DNA from: an uncultured Odoribacter sp.
Lineage (GTDB): Bacteria > Bacteroidota > Bacteroidia > Bacteroidales > Marinifilaceae
Reading direction: 5' to 3'
DNA length: 64,000 nt
Assembly (NCBI GenBank): GCA_910578105.1
Contig: CAJTPD010000005.1
Location: 139,096-203,095, forward strand
Part shown: positions 18,775 to 28,681 of the stretch, piece after piece
How positions within the stretch are numbered: position 1 is the stretch's first letter
Layout of the letters: every line of letters starts with the position of its first letter
Made by a program: the position numbers and the translations under genes
Notes under the pieces: model-generated
Told to the model about the DNA's origin: nothing
Database searches by the model: none
What the model saw: only the letters and a program-made list of their open reading frames with translations

Positions 18775-19767
18775 CTATGGTATCTTTCGCAACAAAGTAT
18801 AACGTAACAGCACCTGAACAATTAACAGACACAAACCCGCCAACCCGAAAACGAAATACTGTTCATTCTTCTTACTGAAATGCTTTACCTCTATTTTACT
18901 TTTCTCCAATTGGTCAATCTCCTGATAAATCTGTTTCAACTTATCATTATCAGTAGCCCGGAAATATTTTCCTCCCGTCAGTGCCGCTATTTGCTGCAAC
19001 ACCTCTTCATCAATCTCCACCGGGACATTCTGCAACTGAACACCAAAAGGAGTCGGCACCGGATAAGGAGCCTCCCCATACGTTCCCACCCCTATCGTAT
19101 ACACCCGGATGCCATAGGTTCTGGCCAGCTCCGCAGCCGTCGCCGGAGCAACAGCACCCCGGTTATTCACTCCATCCGTTAACAAAATTACCACCTTCGA
19201 CTTGGCAGGACTATCTTTCAAACGATTCACTGCATTCGCCAAACCCAAACCGATAGCTGTACCATCCTCTATCATCCCGCTTTTCACATCGCGCAATAAA
19301 TTCACCAGCACAGCCTGATCCGTCGTCAAAGGACACTGGGTAAAACTCTCCCCGGCAAATATTACCAATCCGATTTTATCCTGAGGACGCTCCAGAATAA
19401 ACTTAGTGGCTACCTCTTTAGCCGCCTCCAAACGGTCGGGCGTAAAGTCCCGTGCCAGCATACTGCCCGAAACGTCCAACGCCAGCACAATATCTATCCC
19501 CTCACTGGTATAAGTCTGCCAACTGTTACTCGACTGGGGGCGCGCCAAAGCAACCACAAGCAAAACTATGGCCAAAACCTCTAACGCAAACAACACATGC
19601 CTCATCCAAATCCTCCCGGCATGTTTCATCCCTTTAAACGCCCTCAACGAAGAAAACTGCAAATCGGCATGCGACTTCTTCTCCCGGAAAATATACCACA
19701 ATATCATTGGTATCAGCAATACCAACAATAAAAAATATTTCGGGTTTGCAAATTCGAATCCAAACAT
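18775..19767 (-). CDS. batA: BatA: VWA-domain membrane protein
   Basis: 330 aa from ATG 19767 (MFGFEFANPKYFLLLVLL). Two N-terminal transmembrane segments, a VWA domain with MIDAS ALDVSGSMLA and TDGVNNRG, and a C-terminal transmembrane helix just before the end. Same layout as BatB. It lies between the BatD-like gene and batB. Confidence 0.92.
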   Translation of the reverse strand: MFGFEFANPKYFLLLVLLIPMILWYIFREKKSHADLQFSSLRAFKGMKHAGRIWMRHVLFALEVLAIVLLVVALARPQSSNSWQTYTSEGIDIVLALDVSGSMLARDFTPDRLEAAKEVATKFILERPQDKIGLVIFAGESFTQCPLTTDQAVLVNLLRDVKSGMIEDGTAIGLGLANAVNRLKDSPAKSKVVILLTDGVNNRGAVAPATAAELARTYGIRVYTIGVGTYGEAPYPVPTPFGVQLQNVPVEIDEEVLQQIAALTGGKYFRATDNDKLKQIYQEIDQLEKSKIEVKHFSKKNEQYFVFGLAGLCLLIVQVLLRYTLLRKIP

Positions 19768-19837
19768 CTTATCCAAATTATTAACATGCCTCCCGGAAAC
19801 GGATACACGGATTCCGGTCCGCACATCGGTACATCAT

Positions 19838-20872
19838 CTAATTATCTTTTTCCTGTTCTTTTATTTCAGCTTCTGCCCGGGCTTTCTCTTCCTCTTCTTT
19901 CCTGCGGGCTTCTTCTTCCGCCTGCTTCTGTTGCTCCGCCTTCTCAGCCTGAATCCGTTGATGAGTGACATTTACAAAATCATATGCCAAATCCAGATAA
20001 CGGGCATTTTCATCCTGTAAAGGAGTATATTTCGCAAACTTTACATAATCAGAAGTTGTCAGCATCTCTGCCATCCTCTCCCTTTCTCTGCTCTCTACTT
20101 CCGGGCACTGTTCCAGACTGCGCAAGGTCTCTCCCGACGTTTGCTCCATGGCCGGAATACCCAACTCATCATCCAGATATTGCCTTACGGTATCTGTCAG
20201 ACGGGTATAATACTCTTTCTCATAGCCCGCCTGCCACAATTTATTTCCTTTGATTTCATCCAACGACCGGATAGCAATCACATAAGGAGGAACTTCCTCT
20301 TTTTTGGGAGTAAACAAAGGCCGGTTCTTTTTATGCCTCCGCCATAACCACCAGGCAATTCCCAAAAACGCCAGCCCCAGCAAACTCCACAGAACATAAG
20401 GCAATATTTCTGCAAAAGTCCACGGAGCAGCATACGGCATGACAATATCATAGTTACCTTTTTGCGGGTCTACCTGGTAAGTATTCACTGCAAACGCCAC
20501 AGCATCAGTACGCAACACATTGTTATATTCTTTCCCTTCCACCGTGATCGGCATGGGAGGAATCACATAAATACCCGTATCGAAAGCCGTAATCACATAC
20601 GTTTCTTCATACAACCACTGACCGTCCGCCTCCCTGACGGAATCTGTCACAGGCCCCGAAATAATCTCTACCCCGCGGACAACCGTATCTTTCAACTCAG
20701 GAAAACGAATCCGCATTCCGGGTTCACCTTTCACCCTGAATGTAAGGTGCTGCTGGTCGCCAATCAACATATAAGTGGTGTCCACCATCACTCCGTATTC
20801 AATATTTTGTGCTTTCAATACCCCTGCAAACGGTAACAGAAACAGGAATAACAATATGTATTTTAACCTCAT
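19838..20872 (-). CDS. BatD-like/DUF4381-like membrane protein of the moxR-bat operon
   Basis: 344 aa. Signal peptide (1-21), a BatD-like beta-sandwich (about 22-165; VITAFDTGIYVIPPMPITV), one transmembrane helix (about 177-197), a cytoplasmic helical domain (about 210-300; YVKFAKYTPLQDENARYLDLAYDFV) and a highly charged Glu/Lys/Ala coiled-coil tail (about 300-344). It sits between the DUF58 gene and batA, where Bacteroidetes operons often carry an unnamed protein of this type. Probably a partner of the VWA proteins. Confidence 0.75.
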   Translation of the reverse strand: MRLKYILLFLFLLPFAGVLKAQNIEYGVMVDTTYMLIGDQQHLTFRVKGEPGMRIRFPELKDTVVRGVEIISGPVTDSVREADGQWLYEETYVITAFDTGIYVIPPMPITVEGKEYNNVLRTDAVAFAVNTYQVDPQKGNYDIVMPYAAPWTFAEILPYVLWSLLGLAFLGIAWWLWRRHKKNRPLFTPKKEEVPPYVIAIRSLDEIKGNKLWQAGYEKEYYTRLTDTVRQYLDDELGIPAMEQTSGETLRSLEQCPEVESRERERMAEMLTTSDYVKFAKYTPLQDENARYLDLAYDFVNVTHQRIQAEKAEQQKQAEEEARRKEEEEKARAEAEIKEQEKDN

Positions 20873-20883
20873 ATTTAAAACGA

Positions 20884-21753
20884 TTAAGCTCTTTTCTTGA
20901 ACAAGGCTATCAACGCCCTGACATAATCTTCATCCGAGCGGATATTGGCCATATCCACGCCGGCTTTCTTAAAAACAGCATCCAGTTCTTTTTCCCGGAG
21001 AAAAGCATCTTTCTCAAAAGCTTCCCTCAACCTCTTATCTGAAGTATCCACCCACATCTGCTCGCCGGTCTCCGCATCCCTCAAAAACATCATCCCCACC
21101 GGTGGCAAAACATTTTCCCGCTGGTCATATATCCTCAAAGCTACAACATCATGTTTCCGGTTCGCAATGGACAAAGCATGAGCAAACTCATGGTCGTCAA
21201 TAAAATCAGAAATTAAAAAACACGTACACCGTTTTTTTATAGAATTCGTGACATACTGCAATGCCTGCTCAATATTGGTCCGGCTATCTTCCGGATGAAA
21301 ATCAATCAACTCACGGATAATGTGTAAAATATGAGTACGTCCCTTTTTGGGAGGAATAAACTTCTCAATTTTATCCGAGAAAAAAATTACTCCGATTTTA
21401 TCATTATTTTGAATCGCAGAAAAAGCAATGACAGCCGCAATTTCCGTAATCTGATTCTTTTTTAACTTAGAAACCGTACCGAAATTACGCGATGCACTCA
21501 CATCTATCATCAGCATCACCGTCAATTCCCGCTCTTCTTCAAAAACTTTTACATAAGGATGATTATGACGGGCCGTTACATTCCAGTCAATATTCCGGAT
21601 GTCATCCCCATACTGATATTCACGTACCTCACTAAACATCATTCCCCGCCCTTTAAAAGCAGAATGATATTCTCCGGCAAAAATATTACTGGACAAACCC
21701 CGGGTTTTTATCTCAATCCTCCGGACCCGTTTTAATAGTTCAGAAGTCTCCAT
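20884..21753 (-). CDS. DUF58 domain protein
   Basis: 289 aa from ATG 21753 (METSELLKRVRRIEI). Contains the DUF58 signature EVREYQYGDDIRNIDWN and a degenerate VWA fold (VMLMIDVSASRNFG). DUF58 proteins always accompany MoxR ATPases and are thought to be their cytoplasmic clients. Second gene of the operon after moxR. Confidence 0.92.
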   Translation of the reverse strand: METSELLKRVRRIEIKTRGLSSNIFAGEYHSAFKGRGMMFSEVREYQYGDDIRNIDWNVTARHNHPYVKVFEEERELTVMLMIDVSASRNFGTVSKLKKNQITEIAAVIAFSAIQNNDKIGVIFFSDKIEKFIPPKKGRTHILHIIRELIDFHPEDSRTNIEQALQYVTNSIKKRCTCFLISDFIDDHEFAHALSIANRKHDVVALRIYDQRENVLPPVGMMFLRDAETGEQMWVDTSDKRLREAFEKDAFLREKELDAVFKKAGVDMANIRSDEDYVRALIALFKKRA

Positions 21754-21880
21754 AGTAAAGGCACTTTTTAACTGCAAATTTCCGATTTATGAATTCCCCC
21801 GGAAAACAACTTCTCCGGCTCATTCAAAACTCACAATCCAAACAAAATATCAATTCTCAGCTCCAGACACCGGATGCCGT

Positions 21881-22876
21881 TTAAGGTACCTCCACCTGGT
21901 TCAGTATTTCATTGATAATATCCTCACTGGTGATATTATTAGCCTCAGCTTCATAGGTCAAACCTATACGGTGACGCAGGACATCAGGACACACAGCCCG
22001 CACGTCTTCCGGTATCACATAACCTCTCCGCTTGATAAAAGCATATGCTTTCGCTGCTTTCGCCAAAGAAATACTGGCCCGGGGAGAACCTCCGTAAGCA
22101 ATCATGGTTACAAATTTATCCAATCCGGCTTCCTGAGGAAAACGGGTGGCAAAAACAATATCAATAATATACTTTTCAATCTTCTCGTCCATATATACAT
22201 CCTTCACCACATCACGGGCACGGACGATGTCCGCCGGCTTCAGGATTGTATTAGCCCGGGGAAAAGATTTTTCCATATTCTGACGCACGATAAGTTTTTC
22301 TTCCTCCTTCTTCGGATAATCAATAACAACTTTCAGCATAAAACGGTCTACCTGCGCTTCCGGCAACGGATAAGTACCTTCCTGCTCTATCGGGTTCTGG
22401 GTGGCCATCACCAAAAAAGGTTCCTGTAAAGGATAGGTCATATCTCCGATAGTCACCTGACGTTCCTGCATGGCTTCCAGCAAAGCGGACTGCACTTTGG
22501 CCGGAGCACGGTTAATTTCATCCGCCAGAATAAAATTGGCAAAAATAGGACCTTGCTTTACAACAAATTCTTCCCGTTTCTGAGAATAAATCATTGTACC
22601 CAATACATCGGCAGGCAAAAGGTCCGGAGTAAACTGTATACGGCTGAACTTAGCATCAATCGTAGTTGCCAGCGTATTAATTGCTAACGTCTTGGCCAGA
22701 CCGGGAACACCTTCCAGCAAAATATGGCCGTTTGAAAGCATACCTATCAGCAAACCTTCTACCAGGTGTTTCTGACCGACAATCACTTTGTTCATCTCCA
22801 TGTTAATCATGTCTACAAAGGAGCTTTCCTGCTGTATGCGCTCATTCAATGCCTTAATATCAACAGTATCCATCAT
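21881..22876 (-). CDS. moxR: MoxR-family AAA+ ATPase
   Basis: 331 aa. Walker A GVPGLAKT, Walker B FILADEINRAP, sensor 1 MATQNPIEQEGTYPLPEAQ and the C-terminal lid are all present. MoxR ATPases are chaperone-like enzymes acting with VWA proteins. First gene of the eight-gene moxR-bat operon that runs down to batE. ATG 22876 and 22873 are adjacent alternatives. Confidence 0.95.
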   Translation of the reverse strand: MMDTVDIKALNERIQQESSFVDMINMEMNKVIVGQKHLVEGLLIGMLSNGHILLEGVPGLAKTLAINTLATTIDAKFSRIQFTPDLLPADVLGTMIYSQKREEFVVKQGPIFANFILADEINRAPAKVQSALLEAMQERQVTIGDMTYPLQEPFLVMATQNPIEQEGTYPLPEAQVDRFMLKVVIDYPKKEEEKLIVRQNMEKSFPRANTILKPADIVRARDVVKDVYMDEKIEKYIIDIVFATRFPQEAGLDKFVTMIAYGGSPRASISLAKAAKAYAFIKRRGYVIPEDVRAVCPDVLRHRIGLTYEAEANNITSEDIINEILNQVEVP

Positions 22877-23000
22877 ACTTAAATTTAAAATTATTATATC
22901 TTGTAAAAATCTCTACGTAAGTTATCAAAATCGGTTCCAGTTCTGCAAACCTTTTTTAGCATCCGCATCACGATACGAAATGTTAAAATTTTGAATACAC

Positions 23001-23008
23001 CAAAATTA
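23001..23008 (-). promoter_or_regulatory. candidate -7 box for the moxR-bat operon
   Basis: On the minus strand the sequence reads TAATTTTG, matching TAnnTTTG, about 125 nt upstream of moxR. No -33 TTTG at the expected distance was found. The rest of the 22877-23075 gap is AT-rich with no gene. Confidence 0.35.
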
Positions 23009-23075
23009 CTCAATCAGACCTCAAATGTTAAATTTTAATCCGTTAAAAAAAGTTAAGTCAGCGTTTAAGGTTTTA

Positions 23076-23108
23076 CAAAAAAATCAGGCCATCTGACGAC
23101 AGCCTGTT
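23076..23108 (-). terminator. terminator downstream of the 110-aa membrane protein
   Basis: Read on the minus strand, CAGGC pairs with GCCTG around a 12-nt loop and is followed by a run of seven T (poly-A on the plus strand, 23076-23083). A short but canonical intrinsic terminator. Confidence 0.6.
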
Positions 23109-23121
23109 TATCTCCGATATC

Positions 23122-23454
23122 TTATTTCCCGCTATTTTCTTTATTTCTTCGTTGTAACAATATCCTTACTCCGGAACCGAATATATAAATTGTGAATACA
23201 AAAATCAAACAACGTAAAAAGAATTCTATCAATCTGCCTTGTCCAAACATACGAAAATCCCTCCATAAAACAGGCACCATATAAATAATCAAACCTCCCA
23301 ACACAACCAATCCGGCAATTCTGAAAACCAATCTGAAACGGGAACCGTCTTCTGTTTGATCTTGTCCCTGTCCAGTTCTATGCAATCTCTGCCTGATTCC
23401 AAGCAAAAGAACAAAAAGACAAAAGGCTCCCAATATAACTTCATCTCTCTCCAT
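23122..23454 (-). CDS. small membrane protein of unknown function
   Basis: 110 aa. Three hydrophobic segments are visible: about 6-19 (VILGAFCLFVLLLG), 44-62 (FRIAGLVVLGGLIIYMVPV) and 79-98 (LIEFFLRCLIFVFTIYIFG). The stretch between the first two is polar and Gln/Asp-rich. It is not recognised. It has its own terminator and lies alone between priA and moxR. Composition matches its neighbours, so it is probably real. Confidence 0.6.
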   Translation of the reverse strand: MERDEVILGAFCLFVLLLGIRQRLHRTGQGQDQTEDGSRFRLVFRIAGLVVLGGLIIYMVPVLWRDFRMFGQGRLIEFFLRCLIFVFTIYIFGSGVRILLQRRNKENSGK

Positions 23455-23533
23455 AATATCACTTTATTAAAATCAGACAACTAAGTTATCCTTACTATAT
23501 CTTATTTTTATGAAAAAAACAAAAAATATAATT

Positions 23534-25960
23534 TCAGGGGTCTACATCACAAAATATCCGGACACTCCCGAAAACCTTATCTCCCCGCAAATGCACAAAT
23601 TCACTTTTCAGCAAAGTCTTTATCCGGGAACAGGAAGCAACAGGTTCAATCTTTACAAGCAATATCAAACGGTTTTGCCCTCCAATCCGGCTGATTTCCG
23701 GAACCGCCGGTCCGCAAATCCTTTTCCCCAATTTTTCCCTTAACCTTCCGGCCAGCACATTAGCCGCATTCCGGAGTACAACCACATCCTTATGCCGCAT
23801 TTCCACCTGTATCATCCTGCCGGCAGGCGGATAGACAAATAATTGCCGCTCCGCAAGCAAACCGGCAAAAAAAGCCGGATAATCCCCCTCCGTCAGCATC
23901 GTATACACCCGGTTCTTCAAATCGGCAGCCTGAATTACAACCTTTCCGCGTTCCCCCCTCCGCCCGCATCTCCCACTGACCTGCATCAGCATACAGTAAG
24001 CCCTCTCCTCCGCCCGGAAATCCGGAAAATTTATCATACTGTCAGCATCCATAACCCCCACCAATTTCACATTCTCAAAATCAAGCCCTTTTGTCACCAT
24101 CTGAGTCCCTATCAGAATATCAGTCTTTCCCTGCTCGAAATCTTCAATAACACGACGGAACCGGGCTTTACTGCTCATTACATCGACATCCATCCTGGCT
24201 ACACGACTGCCCGGAAACAACCTGCCAACCTCTTCCTCCACCCGTTCTGTCCCCGGAATCCTTTCTTTGTAATGTCCTCCGCAACCCGAACAACAATCAC
24301 TCACCGGAACAATGGCCCCGCAATACCGGCAAACCAGCAAATTTCTCTCCTTGTAATAAGTCAGACTGACATCACAATACCGGCACTTAGGTATCGCTCC
24401 GCAACACTCGCACTGCACATACGACGAATAGCCCCGGCGGTTCTGAAATAAAATAACCTGCTTTCCCTCCGACAACACTGCACGCATTTCACGGATCAGC
24501 AAAGGAGAAAAACTACCCTGCATTAACTTTTTACGCCGGAATTCCCCTAAGTCTGCCAACATCAGTTCAGGCATCTGCACCCCTCCGTAACGCTGTTGCA
24601 ACTCCACCAATCCGTATTTTCCACTTACAGCATTCTGATACGACTCAAACGAAGGAGTCGCAGAACCCAGCAAAATCCGGGCTCCCGCCATCTTCCCAAG
24701 CATAATAGCCGCATCCCGGCCGTTATACCGCGGGGACGGCTCCTTCTGCTTATAGGAAGCATCATGTTCTTCATCTACTATGATTAATCCCAAAGAGGCA
24801 AAAGGCAAAAAAACAGCAGAACGAACTCCTAAAATCAACGGATAGGGATGTTCACTACATTGTTTCCGCCACAACTCGGCACGTGCCTGATCCGACATCC
24901 CCGAATGATAAATACCAATATTGTTACCAAACACCCTCTGCAATCTCCGGACAATTTGTACGGTAAGGGCTATCTCAGGCAACATGTACAGCACCTGCCG
25001 GCCACCTTCCAGAAACGACTTTATCAAATGAATATATACTTCTGTTTTACCGGAAGAAGTCACCCCTTGCAATAAAATACAATCTTTCCCCTCAAAACCG
25101 GCTTTAATCCCCTCGTAAGCCCTCTCCTGCTCCGGTGTCAGTCTGCTGGAATCCCCTTGCCATTCCAATTCTTCAGGCAAAACACGGCAAGACCGCCTTT
25201 CCACTTTCAGAATCCCCCGCTCACACAAACTTTTCAATACGGTCGCGTTACTGCCCGTCTGACGGAAAAATTCACTCCTTTCACACTCTTGCCGTCCGCT
25301 TTCTATCCACCGGCACAACGTCCGGTACTGCACAGGTGCCCTTTTCAAACCATCCAGCAACTCCCCCCATTCCTCCCCGGAATAAACCCTCGTCTGGGTA
25401 ACCACATGAACCGATTTTCCATGAAACAACTCATCCACAACCTCCTTAACCCGAATATATCCTTTAGCCAGCAAACTCTTCACAAGAGGCATCCCGTTTC
25501 TGATTTTCAGGTATTTTTCTGCCTCTTTCAAAGACACATATTCGCCAGGCTGCAAAAAAATCAGTAAAGCACGTTCACCATTCGTCAAACCGATATAATC
25601 AATTTCTTCTTCCGTCCGGGTCACCGAAGTAAAACTCTCCAACCGGAACATTACAGGCAACGCCGCTTTCATAACTTCCCCGGGAGTTGCCATATAATAA
25701 CTGCTCATCCACAAAAGAAACTTCAAATGCAAAGCGGAAAATCTTATCTGTTCTTCAGCTACTCCCTCAACCTCTTTTACATCATAACCTTCCGGTTTTT
25801 GCCCGTGCACTTCAACCACAAGTGCCGTATATTTTTTATTCCCCGCAAAAGACACCAACACCAACGTACCCCGCCCGACAACACTTTCCAGTTCATCAGG
25901 TATAGCATAAGTATACATCCCCTCCACTGCAAGAGGCACTATGACGTCAGCATATCTCAT
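23534..25960 (-). CDS. priA: primosomal protein N' (replication restart helicase PriA)
   Basis: 808 aa from ATG 25960 (MRYADVIVPLAVEG); the frame is open to 26020 but a promoter lies in that stretch. N-terminal 3'-DNA-binding domain, helicase with Walker A GVTSSGKT and motif II VDEEHDASYKQ, two zinc-binding Cys clusters (CECCGAIPKCRYC and CRYCGAIVPVSDCCSGC), and the second RecA lobe with TQMVTKGLDFENV. It restarts stalled forks by loading the replisome. Length is within the family norm (730-830). Confidence 0.96.
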   Translation of the reverse strand: MRYADVIVPLAVEGMYTYAIPDELESVVGRGTLVLVSFAGNKKYTALVVEVHGQKPEGYDVKEVEGVAEEQIRFSALHLKFLLWMSSYYMATPGEVMKAALPVMFRLESFTSVTRTEEEIDYIGLTNGERALLIFLQPGEYVSLKEAEKYLKIRNGMPLVKSLLAKGYIRVKEVVDELFHGKSVHVVTQTRVYSGEEWGELLDGLKRAPVQYRTLCRWIESGRQECERSEFFRQTGSNATVLKSLCERGILKVERRSCRVLPEELEWQGDSSRLTPEQERAYEGIKAGFEGKDCILLQGVTSSGKTEVYIHLIKSFLEGGRQVLYMLPEIALTVQIVRRLQRVFGNNIGIYHSGMSDQARAELWRKQCSEHPYPLILGVRSAVFLPFASLGLIIVDEEHDASYKQKEPSPRYNGRDAAIMLGKMAGARILLGSATPSFESYQNAVSGKYGLVELQQRYGGVQMPELMLADLGEFRRKKLMQGSFSPLLIREMRAVLSEGKQVILFQNRRGYSSYVQCECCGAIPKCRYCDVSLTYYKERNLLVCRYCGAIVPVSDCCSGCGGHYKERIPGTERVEEEVGRLFPGSRVARMDVDVMSSKARFRRVIEDFEQGKTDILIGTQMVTKGLDFENVKLVGVMDADSMINFPDFRAEERAYCMLMQVSGRCGRRGERGKVVIQAADLKNRVYTMLTEGDYPAFFAGLLAERQLFVYPPAGRMIQVEMRHKDVVVLRNAANVLAGRLREKLGKRICGPAVPEISRIGGQNRLILLVKIEPVASCSRIKTLLKSEFVHLRGDKVFGSVRIFCDVDP

Positions 25961-25978
25961 TTCATCAGATTTGGAAAT

Positions 25979-26011
25979 CAAAAATACAAAATCTCCGGCA
26001 AATACGGCAAA
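25979..26011 (-). promoter_or_regulatory. promoter of priA
   Basis: On the minus strand TTTG (26008-26011) is followed after 21 nt by TATTTTTG (25979-25986), a good Bacteroidetes -33/-7 pair 18 nt upstream of the chosen priA start. This supports starting priA at 25960. Confidence 0.55.
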
Positions 26012-26045
26012 TGCGGCCACTTATTATTCCGGCAATCATACCCCA

Positions 26046-26082
26046 ATAAAAAATGCCTGAACCCAATAAGCCCAAGCATTTT
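26046..26082 (-). terminator. terminator of pfkA
   Basis: Read on the minus strand, AAAATGCTTG pairs with CAGGCATTTT (10 bp including one G-T pair) around a 13-nt loop, followed by TTTTATTG. It lies 20 bp after the pfkA stop and ends the cmk-ispH-pfkA unit. Confidence 0.8.
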
Positions 26083-26102
26083 CCAAAACAATCCCGGCCG
26101 GA

Positions 26103-27083
26103 TTAAATCGACAATACTCTCACTAATCCCAACAACTCAGGATTCAGATTTTTGGTATGTTTTATCGTCTTATTAAACGGTACATGAACAATTTCTTTAT
26201 TCATAATACCCAACATAATACTCTTTTGGTCGTCCATCAGAGCATCCACGGCAGCAGCTCCCAACTGACTGGCCAAAACCCGGTCAAACTGCGAAGGCGA
26301 ACCGCCCCGCTGCATATGTCCCAGTACAGACACACGGATATCATACTCCGGATGCTTCTGAGCCACTTTTTCAGCAATACTGTAAGCTCCGCCCGATTTT
26401 TCACCCTCCGCCACAATCACAATACCGCTTGAAGTCTTCGGATTGTAATCCTTTTCTATAAAACGTTCCAAATCCCCCAAATCCGTTTCAACTTCAGGCA
26501 CCAATACCGCCTCTGCTCCGGTCGCAATAGCAGTACGCAAAGCAATAAACCCGGCATCCCGGCCCATTACCTCAACAAAAAACAGACGATTATGGGCACT
26601 GGCCGTATCTTTAATCTTATCTACAGCCTCAACAGCAGTATTCACCGCCGTATCATAACCAATGGTGGAATCCGTACCGTAAAGATCATTGTCAATGGTT
26701 CCCGGTATACCTACCACCGGAATATCATGCTCCTGAATCAATAATTTAGCCCCGGTAAATGAACCGTCCCCGCCAATCACCACCAAAGCATCAATCTTAT
26801 GCTCTGCCAACACCTGAGCCGCCTTCGTCCGCCCTTCCGGAGTACGGAATTCAGTACTCCGTGCAGATTTCAGAATGGTTCCTCCCCGCTGAATAATATT
26901 ACTTACATCGCCGGATTTTAATCTTTTAATATCTCCCTCTATCAATCCCTGATAACCGCCATAAATTCCATAAGCCTCACAACCGTTATAAATAGAAGTC
27001 CGGACTACAGCTCGGATTGCTGCATTCATGCCCGGGGCATCCCCACCAGAGGTCAAAACTCCGATTCTTTTAATTTTTCCCAT
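26103..27083 (-). CDS. pfkA: ATP-dependent 6-phosphofructokinase
   Basis: 326 aa, the bacterial PfkA length. ATP-binding GGDAPGMN and GGDGS, catalytic PGTIDND (D131 as base), effector and substrate motifs VEVMGRDAGFIA and HMQRGGSPS. It phosphorylates fructose 6-phosphate in glycolysis. The glycine in GGDGS is the ATP-type residue rather than the Asp of PPi enzymes. Last gene after ispH (20-bp gap). Confidence 0.96.
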   Translation of the reverse strand: MGKIKRIGVLTSGGDAPGMNAAIRAVVRTSIYNGCEAYGIYGGYQGLIEGDIKRLKSGDVSNIIQRGGTILKSARSTEFRTPEGRTKAAQVLAEHKIDALVVIGGDGSFTGAKLLIQEHDIPVVGIPGTIDNDLYGTDSTIGYDTAVNTAVEAVDKIKDTASAHNRLFFVEVMGRDAGFIALRTAIATGAEAVLVPEVETDLGDLERFIEKDYNPKTSSGIVIVAEGEKSGGAYSIAEKVAQKHPEYDIRVSVLGHMQRGGSPSQFDRVLASQLGAAAVDALMDDQKSIMLGIMNKEIVHVPFNKTIKHTKNLNPELLGLVRVLSI

Positions 27084-27103
27084 AATTAATCAATGTAATT
27101 TAT

Positions 27104-27952
27104 TTACTGTTGTTCTATCTTCTTCTTAATCTCTTCCATAATCCAACGGGGTGTGGAAGTTGCACCACTGATGCCCACACTCCCGGCATTTTTCAGTAAA
27201 TCGGACGTCACATCCGATGCCCCCTGCACAAAATAAGTGCGGGGATTCACACTTTGGCACACAGCAAATAATTGCTTTCCATTAGAACTTTTTTCACTGC
27301 TCACAAACAGAATGACGTCATGCAACCCTGCAAATTCACGCAATTGTGGTATCCGGTTAGCCACTTTCCGGCAAATCGTATCATGCACCACCACCAACTC
27401 CCCCCCTCTTGCCTTCAAAAGTCCGGCCATCTTACGGAAACCTTCCAAACTCTTTGTCGTCTGCGAAAACACTACCACAGGCCGCGAAAAATCAATTTGC
27501 TGTACATCCTCCTCCTGCTCTATCACAATAGCTTCCCCATTTGTCTGGCCAACCAACCCAATTACCTCTGCATGTCCCCGCTTCCCATATATCACAACCT
27601 GGCCGCCCCTCTCCTGCACTTCCTCATAAGCCTTCCGGATCATCTTCTGCAAATTCAGCACCACCGGACACGAAGCGTCTATTACCTCTACACCATTCCT
27701 CCGGGCCGTTTCATAAGAAAACGGAGGTTCACCGTGAGCCCTGAACAACACACGGCAATCCCGCAAACATGCAAATGCCTCATGGTCGATAGTACATAAT
27801 CCCTTTTGCTTCAAACGCTCCACCTCAAGATTATTGTGAACAATGTCACCGATGCAATACAATTCGCCTTTCTCCAGTTCCTGTTCAGCCTTACGAATCG
27901 CATTCACCACTCCGAAACAAAACCCCGAATGCCCGTCAATCTCCACTTTCAT
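27104..27952 (-). CDS. ispH: 4-hydroxy-3-methylbut-2-enyl diphosphate reductase
   Basis: 282 aa. The three [4Fe-4S] ligands are at C12 (SGFCFGV), C95 (DASCPVV) and C194 (DTICRKV), with substrate-binding VHN and AHGEPP and the SGATSTP motif near the end. Last step of the MEP isoprenoid pathway. It lies 11 bp downstream of cmk and 20 bp upstream of pfkA. Confidence 0.96.
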   Translation of the reverse strand: MKVEIDGHSGFCFGVVNAIRKAEQELEKGELYCIGDIVHNNLEVERLKQKGLCTIDHEAFACLRDCRVLFRAHGEPPFSYETARRNGVEVIDASCPVVLNLQKMIRKAYEEVQERGGQVVIYGKRGHAEVIGLVGQTNGEAIVIEQEEDVQQIDFSRPVVVFSQTTKSLEGFRKMAGLLKARGGELVVVHDTICRKVANRIPQLREFAGLHDVILFVSSEKSSNGKQLFAVCQSVNPRTYFVQGASDVTSDLLKNAGSVGISGATSTPRWIMEEIKKKIEQQ

Positions 27953-27963
27953 ATCTCTATGCT

Positions 27964-28650
27964 TTAAGCTATTCCCCCCGACATACGCCTGATTTCCCTT
28001 ACCATTTGTTCCACTTCTTCCGCTATCGTCATATCACCATTGTCGATGACAATAGCATCCTCTGCCTGTACCAAAGGACTGACTTCCCGGTGGGAATCAA
28101 TATAATCTCTTTTCCTTACATTGGCTTCCACCTCTTCATAACTGACTTCTACCCCCTTATTCTGCAATTCCCTGTAACGACGTTGCGCTCTGACTTCCGG
28201 AGAAGCCGTCATGAAAAACTTCACATCAGCCTGAGGAAACACCACAGTACCTATGTCCCGGCCATCCATAATGACATCCTCTTCTCTTCCCATTTCCCGT
28301 TGACGGTCAACCAAAAATTCACGGACAAAATCAAGGGCTGCAATACCGCTCACCCGGTCCGACACTTCCATTCCACGAATCTGTTCCTCCACATATTCTC
28401 CGTTCAGGTAAGTTTCATAACGGTCAAGTATTCGATTGTATTTAAAACCGATTTTTATCCCCTTCAACACTTCTCTCAATTTTTCCCGGTCAATCACTCC
28501 GTCCGCAATCAATCCCCCACGCATAGCCGCAAGAGTAACCGCCCGGTACATAGCACCGGTATCAATGTATGTCAACCCCAACTTTGCCGCAATCAACTTT
28601 GCCACAGTACTTTTTCCCGTCGAAGAATAACCATCAACCGCAACTATCAT
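27964..28650 (-). CDS. cmk: cytidylate kinase
   Basis: 228 aa from ATG 28650 (MIVAVDGYSSTGKST). The start was chosen because a GGAGG lies 11 nt upstream; an in-frame ATG at 28668 adds MEEREI but has no such site. P-loop GYSSTGKS, NMP-binding DTGAMYRAVTL, GRDIGTVVFP and the lid ASPEVRAQRRYRE are all present. Converts CMP/dCMP to the diphosphate. First gene of a cmk-ispH-pfkA run; cmk-ispH adjacency is seen elsewhere in bacteria. Confidence 0.95.
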   Translation of the reverse strand: MIVAVDGYSSTGKSTVAKLIAAKLGLTYIDTGAMYRAVTLAAMRGGLIADGVIDREKLREVLKGIKIGFKYNRILDRYETYLNGEYVEEQIRGMEVSDRVSGIAALDFVREFLVDRQREMGREEDVIMDGRDIGTVVFPQADVKFFMTASPEVRAQRRYRELQNKGVEVSYEEVEANVRKRDYIDSHREVSPLVQAEDAIVIDNGDMTIAEEVEQMVREIRRMSGGIA

Positions 28651-28681
28651 AATTTCTCGTTCCTCCATGTTATAAGTCGCA

